From Bacteroidota bacterium (GTDB lineage Bacteria; Bacteroidota; Bacteroidia; UKL13-3): a DNA stretch of 64,000 nt. The notes beneath the pieces were generated by a model. The model did not search any database, had not been told where the DNA came from, and saw nothing but the letters and a program-made list of their open reading frames with translations. The stretch lies in the NCBI GenBank assembly GCA_027487835.1, contig JAIYCU010000019.1:1-64000 (forward strand). Reading direction: 5' to 3'. This document shows positions 62,901 through 64,000 of this stretch, piece by piece. Made by a program: the position numbers and the translations under genes. Within the stretch, counting starts at the first letter, position 1; every line of letters starts with the position of its first letter.

Positions 62901-64000
62901 TATGTTACTAGTGCTTTAGGTATAGAGGTGAGCAGAAATAAGATTTATGCTTTAACTAATAGTAATACAATTTCTGCACTTGCTTCGCCGGCTATTGCTT
63001 CTGGAATTGTGGTAGGTGGTATCTCAAATGAGGTTAGAATTTTAAATAATCAAATTACTTTAGGAGTCAATCAAAATACAAATACCCAATTTACGGGTAT
63101 ATGGCAAACAACTTCTGGAGGTTTTACAGTTAGGGCTATTAATAACTCTATTTATTTAGGTGGAACAAGTGCAGGAAATTTCTCAAGTTTTGCCTATTTA
63201 AGAGGAAGTAATTCAACTACAGAAGTAACATCTGGTGTTAACTTAGTGAATAATGCATTAATAAATACTAGATCTGGTGGTTCAGGCAAACATTATGCTG
63301 TTGCAAACCAAGTATTAACTGGTGGTGCAGCAACAGGTGGAGGTTTTACTACCACAAGTGGAATTAATAATTTATTGGTTACCGCCAATGCAAATACCTT
63401 AGGCTTATGGGGTAATTTAGATAGATCAATTGATACTTGGAGAGTATCTTCAAATACAGATAGAACATCCTATTCATTAAGCAGTGGCAATGGTGCAGGA
63501 CAGTTTAATGATGCGGTAGCCTTTACAAATATTACTAGTGGCAATTTAATGCCAGTGGCAAGTGTAGATCAAAGTTGGTATTTCAATGGCAAAGGTATCG
63601 CTGGTTCGGCTTCAAGTTCAAATGCAGTTGATTATAGCAATGCATCAAGAGGAGTAACCCTAGGTTATGGCACAGATATCGGTGCATTTGAATTTAATTC
63701 AAGTGCTACGCCACCATCCGCTACAATTAGCGGAACAATTGGAGCTGGTAACACACAAACTATAAGTTTCGCAAATCGTCAAGTGGCTCAAATTACTTGG
63801 GGTAATAGTGGTGTATTGCCAAGCGCATTGACACTATTATATTATACAGGTGTTAATCCTCCTAACTTGACATCAGGTAAAACCTACCTTAATAACTATT
63901 ATGAAATGGCTGCTACAGGTGGTTCTGGATACACTTATTCGCTTTCGTTAAGTTATGATGACGCCTTGTTAGGCGATATGGCGAGTGAAGCTAGTTTAAA
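50979..64000 (+). CDS. second giant secreted beta-helix-repeat protein, N-terminal ~4,340 residues (runs off the window)
   Basis: The frame from ATG 50979 reads as protein at every point checked and has no stop seen to the window edge. It starts with a signal peptide (FRLSFLLCLILLGSVFTAQSQ). Residues ~22-230 form a beta-rich domain; ~245-385 resemble the BNR-associated N-terminal domain (LAVQIVTTGAGAPLVVNQLDF, then TNYFWLVYDVNG). After that come hundreds of short GNTI/NNTI-type turns, a parallel beta-helix pattern. DIGAD motifs at residues 1311, 2319, 3301 and (as DIGAF) 4233 mark ~1,000-aa modules, each followed by a Y-K/R...YYV-AQDLAGNI domain. Surface adhesin-like role inferred. A T9SS tail would lie outside the window. 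Confidence 0.85.
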   Translation, partial: MIQFRFQFRLSFLLCLILLGSVFTAQSQVSTYTFSSTSATFVPITGATLLSGVGTVNDDNQFSNVPIGFSFLYNGVSYTTVGVNSNGYITMGGTAGASWYDGTSMPNLANTIHGLSEDLHGTNSTCQLGYVTTGTAGSRVFTLEWRNWGFYNNSSTLYNELSFQIRLNEATGSIEFNYSNGTPITTQTPQVGLTGALTSDFIGRTSASSWSSTSAMTTNAQQMGWSSTNNVGTGLRYTYTPPPMVYVSSTTTHPSTAAATPGASNVQMLAVQIVTTGAGAPLVVNQLDFSTAGTTNLADISNAKVFYTGTNSNFSSAVQFGSSQTSPGATFNVTGSQALATGTNYFWLVYDVNGSAASNNVLDAACSQITYNTSTTAVPTIQAPIGSRTIRPSMNGAYAIGTGGDFTTLTSAVNELVAVGATGPVTFNLTNAYYGVSTGEVFPIAISRIPNLCGSCNSLLPILTIQPASSTSGVLIENLAANAQNLFNVSGAQFVTIDGRLGGSGTSKSLVLSNGSTTGITVNFLNDARQVLLRDCMIKSANTSAISGAIVIGGSNGTLGNDSILITNCNITNYAVAAATLANGIYSAGQSSIIQNDYITLVNNNIYNFTTNGISVLSTGSGIGAFWTITGNSIYDTIASAGTTTRIGINFLPATGATNSFGHIISGNFIGGTSPFCLGSPLTFTGAFGSFTALAISNSASASATQIHNNTITNIVLSGAGTRALTGITLSGPGFYSVNGNVMGHRSTPNTITSANNGTVQFLSNTGSGTISIVNNVAANIGLTNIGTSTAFRGIVSTGGSGTQTITGDSIYNISLTGTATGSLTTAAFAGIAVAASPTTLLINNNLITGISNLQIGSHVMVGISSTGFPTNLSIQNNQVVNLRSQSTAIGSTTAAALNGVIVGGGTTVSVTGNTINQLRVGGSAGTQLNGMCFTSGTNTVTGNTISNLSTVTTSIGSTTLSGLNGILSTSTAVQTITGNTIDSLSYSPVTAAAVNINGIYSAGGTNSSISNNTITRILSRSSATGTTNSSSIVGVNISSSGLSLTVNGNTIHSLVNLNPTAAVNISGIAHNSSNTFLNNNTIIARNNIHSFGLVTSGLGGFTGITITNSVAIVQNNMVRLGLDAAGVDQAGPFIRRGIHFSGSNAGGALGFRVYHNSIYIAGTHASGASNTAAIEFTSAIATGSVDVRNNIFANASSGGTGFHCGLKVFSTANFNSNNNLYFSPGTGGRIAMNNLTAYTAISGTGGWSEASALDGNSGIGNPNFINATGTSATLNLRLASPTPAEGHGNALFTVSDNFDGLGRGTRTPVDIGADAGNFTSSADVFAPIISYTALTNSFTSANRALSVSIIDAGGIPTTGLNVPRVYYKKMATGTYVSSPGTLNVGTGNSSVWDFTLDHSLLGGVNPGDSVYYYVIAQDLAGNIVSQSPYAVATDVNTVVNHPSNILVNAYRRTPTLGSPILVGTGNAITSLTAANNTGLFFMLNNGAIDGNVEVLITSDITETGALALNEVIQLSAGVQGQYGYKIRIRPSDNTKRTITGAYGTPLISLNGADNIVFTGVSPIGTPADTNLTFASTSTFAPVFQFGNDAINDSLHNLNIIGRNTSTLSGLINISTAGSVSGNDNISIVGCNIYTGLLTAPHANGVYSVGTTGRENDNLLVLNNNIFNFTNIGVNIGTGNGNNLKVSSNHFYNNNTTLPSTALTGISLTPGALSNNDTIDGNYIGGRQRFCSGPALTNSGATTFTGINVSVGTATGVSITNNFIQNINYTNVTTSTITGINAIGGRVLIANDTIGHRILSNNISLDGNSGFIGINSTTSSTISIINSFVGNINATSTGVSSFIRGINVSSSTSPVIISGNTLVNFNTLSTNAGTTTAPALSGIIVSSSSTSQIISNNIIAGLFANTTATAAVKVFGIYVSSGTNTIINNSVSNLNNSAISTGTATAAAIIGIALPSTNLGQTFSNNLIENLNQNGIGATQVIGAYSISQALTFVGNTIRNLNSYSTSTSTIGGSAIVGFSYPTGFTNNTFTDNQVHSLQHINNLATAGVNLIGMYFVNGTTGSNLFARNKIHSIGSISANPVTIHGVNCGGGTTTFANNMIRLGYDKDGNILASGMYNIFGFTLGTGSLNNVYHNSIYVTQGFQQSTPPYLNTQFTYAFNCTSVPNLNILNNIFVNDATNLGTGTYAVSGTHGVMRFGSMAATLNSNYNIYNYGDTSDGAVLVTIGNNGVGAFNQNYTVFNKAVSSGSLLSWQASSAPYKDLNSAVVNPNFINPVGTAATGSLYLSASNPAEGTGDNSLAALVLTDVDGASRGDSTPVDIGADGGNFTRTPDAFAPIITYTALTNTPSLANRTLSASITDLVGIQTTAGSRPKIYFKKNSSTTFVASEGSLASGNALNGTWDFTINHSLLSVGLGDTLSYFVVAQDIAGNIAVSPFPGFATSVNNITDTPDVLSSYLISSPLPTVLNVGPAETYKCLTCAGDTGLFNAINNGFLAGNTIVNIVGDTLFESGAVALNRWLETSSGVIGNYGYSLTIRPSNNNRKLLYGDIANNQLLRFNGASNINITGVASAGSAADTNLVIQNRNTIGIGCIQLVNDASNVSISNMIFTGRAGTLIVIGGTTRTTGNDNIAIRNSYFRADTINTLYTNGLLATGTAGKENDNITIEGCYADNFSQLGFGFNAGNGNNLIIKNNHLYNSSNTFSGVATCYGLFVSAGINSNGDSITGNYIGGSAPFAQGSALVISSASSFVGMLINVGATTGAYVNNNFIQNITNLSGGFNGISLQGSGTCNIIQNTIGSTQTGSITTLGNSANVGVLSTMTGNINLENNTVRNLYSNNAGASAASRGIMVSSGSTNTLTIRNNSLSNLITKSTSGSSTTLSGLVGIGVSSSSTAQLITGNSISNLIDSILTVYSGVAHGIFASAGLNTITNNTINGLRTFSSNASTTTFAAIQGIVVSSFVAGQVVSNNTINDLRLLPVTPNSTQVLGILVSSANGVTINGNRIANLVSNSTSTGTLTSAAISGIMYSTTLAGNTISGNEIKGLLITNTGFSNSHVYGIYYGGTTTGSHTLSANRISNLDNLTNGNGLVSGIWNNSAVATVSNNMIQLGIDSLGALQNAQLDLRGIVHNHTNASNYYHNSIYIGGTQTFGASNTTCLNLTNTISVGQSVNVTNNILYNAAANSGSASGVHSSIRLNGAVSRFNSDGNLLAATGAGAQLTNANGVNYPNLRGIGGWNVSTGLDINSGQLSTSPFVNATGTSSTVDLHLLASNAAEASGLNTLSSVITSDFDGELRASNTPTDIGADAGVYVRSLDVFNPSITYALLGNTGDNIGPRVLSNVTITDSVGVPLTGSFTPRLYYRKGVNGAYSSVVATSTTGAATNASFSFTMDYASLGGVTVNDSIFYYVLAQDLAGNIISNPAFAVATDVNTVLAHPVNPNFFVIYPTIPANSIFKVGIGQSFVSLTGSGGLFEFLNNRSIAGNIEARITSNLSEPGLFGLNQIGENGVGGYEFRILPDSGVVSELTLSGTSLLGLIRLEGADRVKFSGVPAVTGSVADRLLRIRNSSTNGAAFLFLNDAQGAKLSNLIVESATSTAGTGVVQFGFSTASTGNDFDTITNCLIRNDVSQSGGLGFPINGIYSNSTVTALNSNIVIDGNQIFNIQGTGVLIDAANGGNWKVINNSFYWNSAVSLNQYTGINLNAFNLSNNNEVSGNYIGGQAASASGAPMVFNGFNFIGININAGLGNTISNNTLQNLQQVASSFSIFNLIQVSNGDASIAGNILGSNLSLANIRMDGTGTFNGISSSSNGIVNISNNLLSGLTVASNGSTSINGIAVSDGRNTITGNIIGSILNNAFDFNSSGTFRGISVNTVSTALAPTTEVSANLIGGVTGTSTLSSIIIGIQYAAPSRGLIFDNIISNISIPTTNTNGVGVSNAITGIQYSGSSPLGAIIRGNQIYNLSSTATSAVNTSVFGVYVTSALGIEVSRNKIYALTNSNTISALASPAIASGIVVGGISNEVRILNNQITLGVNQNTNTQFTGIWQTTSGGFTVRAINNSIYLGGTSAGNFSSFAYLRGSNSTTEVTSGVNLVNNALINTRSGGSGKHYAVANQVLTGGAATGGGFTTTSGINNLLVTANANTLGLWGNLDRSIDTWRVSSNTDRTSYSLSSGNGAGQFNDAVAFTNITSGNLMPVASVDQSWYFNGKGIAGSASSSNAVDYSNASRGVTLGYGTDIGAFEFNSSATPPSATISGTIGAGNTQTISFANRQVAQITWGNSGVLPSALTLLYYTGVNPPNLTSGKTYLNNYYEMAATGGSGYTYSLSLSYDDALLGDMASEASL
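54909..63700 (+). repeat. ~3-kb super-modules inside the second giant gene
   Basis: The recurring junction encoding DIGAD(A/G)G, preceded by a D-DG-R-TP stretch, begins at 54909, 57933, 60879 and 63675 (spacings 3024, 2946 and 2796 bases). The first three are followed by a VFAPIISYTAL-like segment, a YYVIAQDLAGNI-like segment and a new block of beta-helix repeats. Spacing shrinks slightly along the gene. DNA copies are diverged, while the protein pattern is kept. Confidence 0.75.

Overview
The window is chromosomal DNA from a member of the Bacteroidota. The evidence is several proteins with C-terminal type IX secretion (Por/T9SS type A) sorting domains, promoters of the Bacteroidota form TTTG-N19/20-TAnnTTTG, near absence of Shine-Dalgarno sequences, a long-form (652 aa) IspG, and a DUF5777/YceI/cytochrome cluster. 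The sequence is AT-rich. I cannot assign a genus.

Region 1 (1-13951) is one long S10-spc-alpha ribosomal protein cluster read rightward: the end of rpsJ, rplC-rplD-rplW-rplB-rpsS-rplV-rpsC-rplP-rpmC-rpsQ-rplN-rplX-rplE-rpsN, rpsH-rplF-rplR-rpsE-rpmD-rplO-secY, infA-rpmJ-rpsM-rpsK-rpsD-rpoA-rplQ, then a strong terminator. Two good internal promoters, before rpsH and before infA, split it into sub-operons. map and adk are absent between secY and infA.

Region 2 (13952-22922) holds a 2,637-residue secreted protein: an NHL propeller, about two thousand residues of PKD-like modules arranged as four super-repeats of about 500 aa, and a T9SS tail. It is followed by an unexplained array of about eight 44-bp tandem repeats.

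Region 3 (22923-32623) has an ECF sigma factor overlapping a putative membrane anti-sigma protein, then a GIN-domain/beta-barrel protein; two T9SS cargo proteins; a BamA/TamA-like barrel; and a leftward SDR-ispG operon.

Region 4 (32683-39103) has an MlaE/MlaF-type lipid ABC transporter pair, a rightward set of three haem-motif lipoproteins with a DUF5777 barrel and a YceI protein, and leftward recA and ssb.

Region 5 (39273-50633) mixes secreted proteins (39273, 41901) with housekeeping genes: a stand-alone HsdR-N-like protein, a NupC-type nucleoside transporter with a DUF151 bifunctional nuclease, etfB-etfA, a TPR protein, a phosphopantetheinyl transferase with methylmalonyl-CoA epimerase, and a WD40 protein.

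Region 6 (50979-64000) is the first ~4,340 codons of a second giant secreted protein, built of beta-helix-like repeats in ~1,000-aa super-modules. It runs off the window.

The most unusual signals are the 44-bp tandem array after the first giant gene; a dispersed near-palindrome GGTTYRAACC found 12 times outside the ribosomal cluster, in several reading frames and between genes; the two giant super-repeat proteins; and the non-canonical haem-binding motifs in the lipoprotein cluster.
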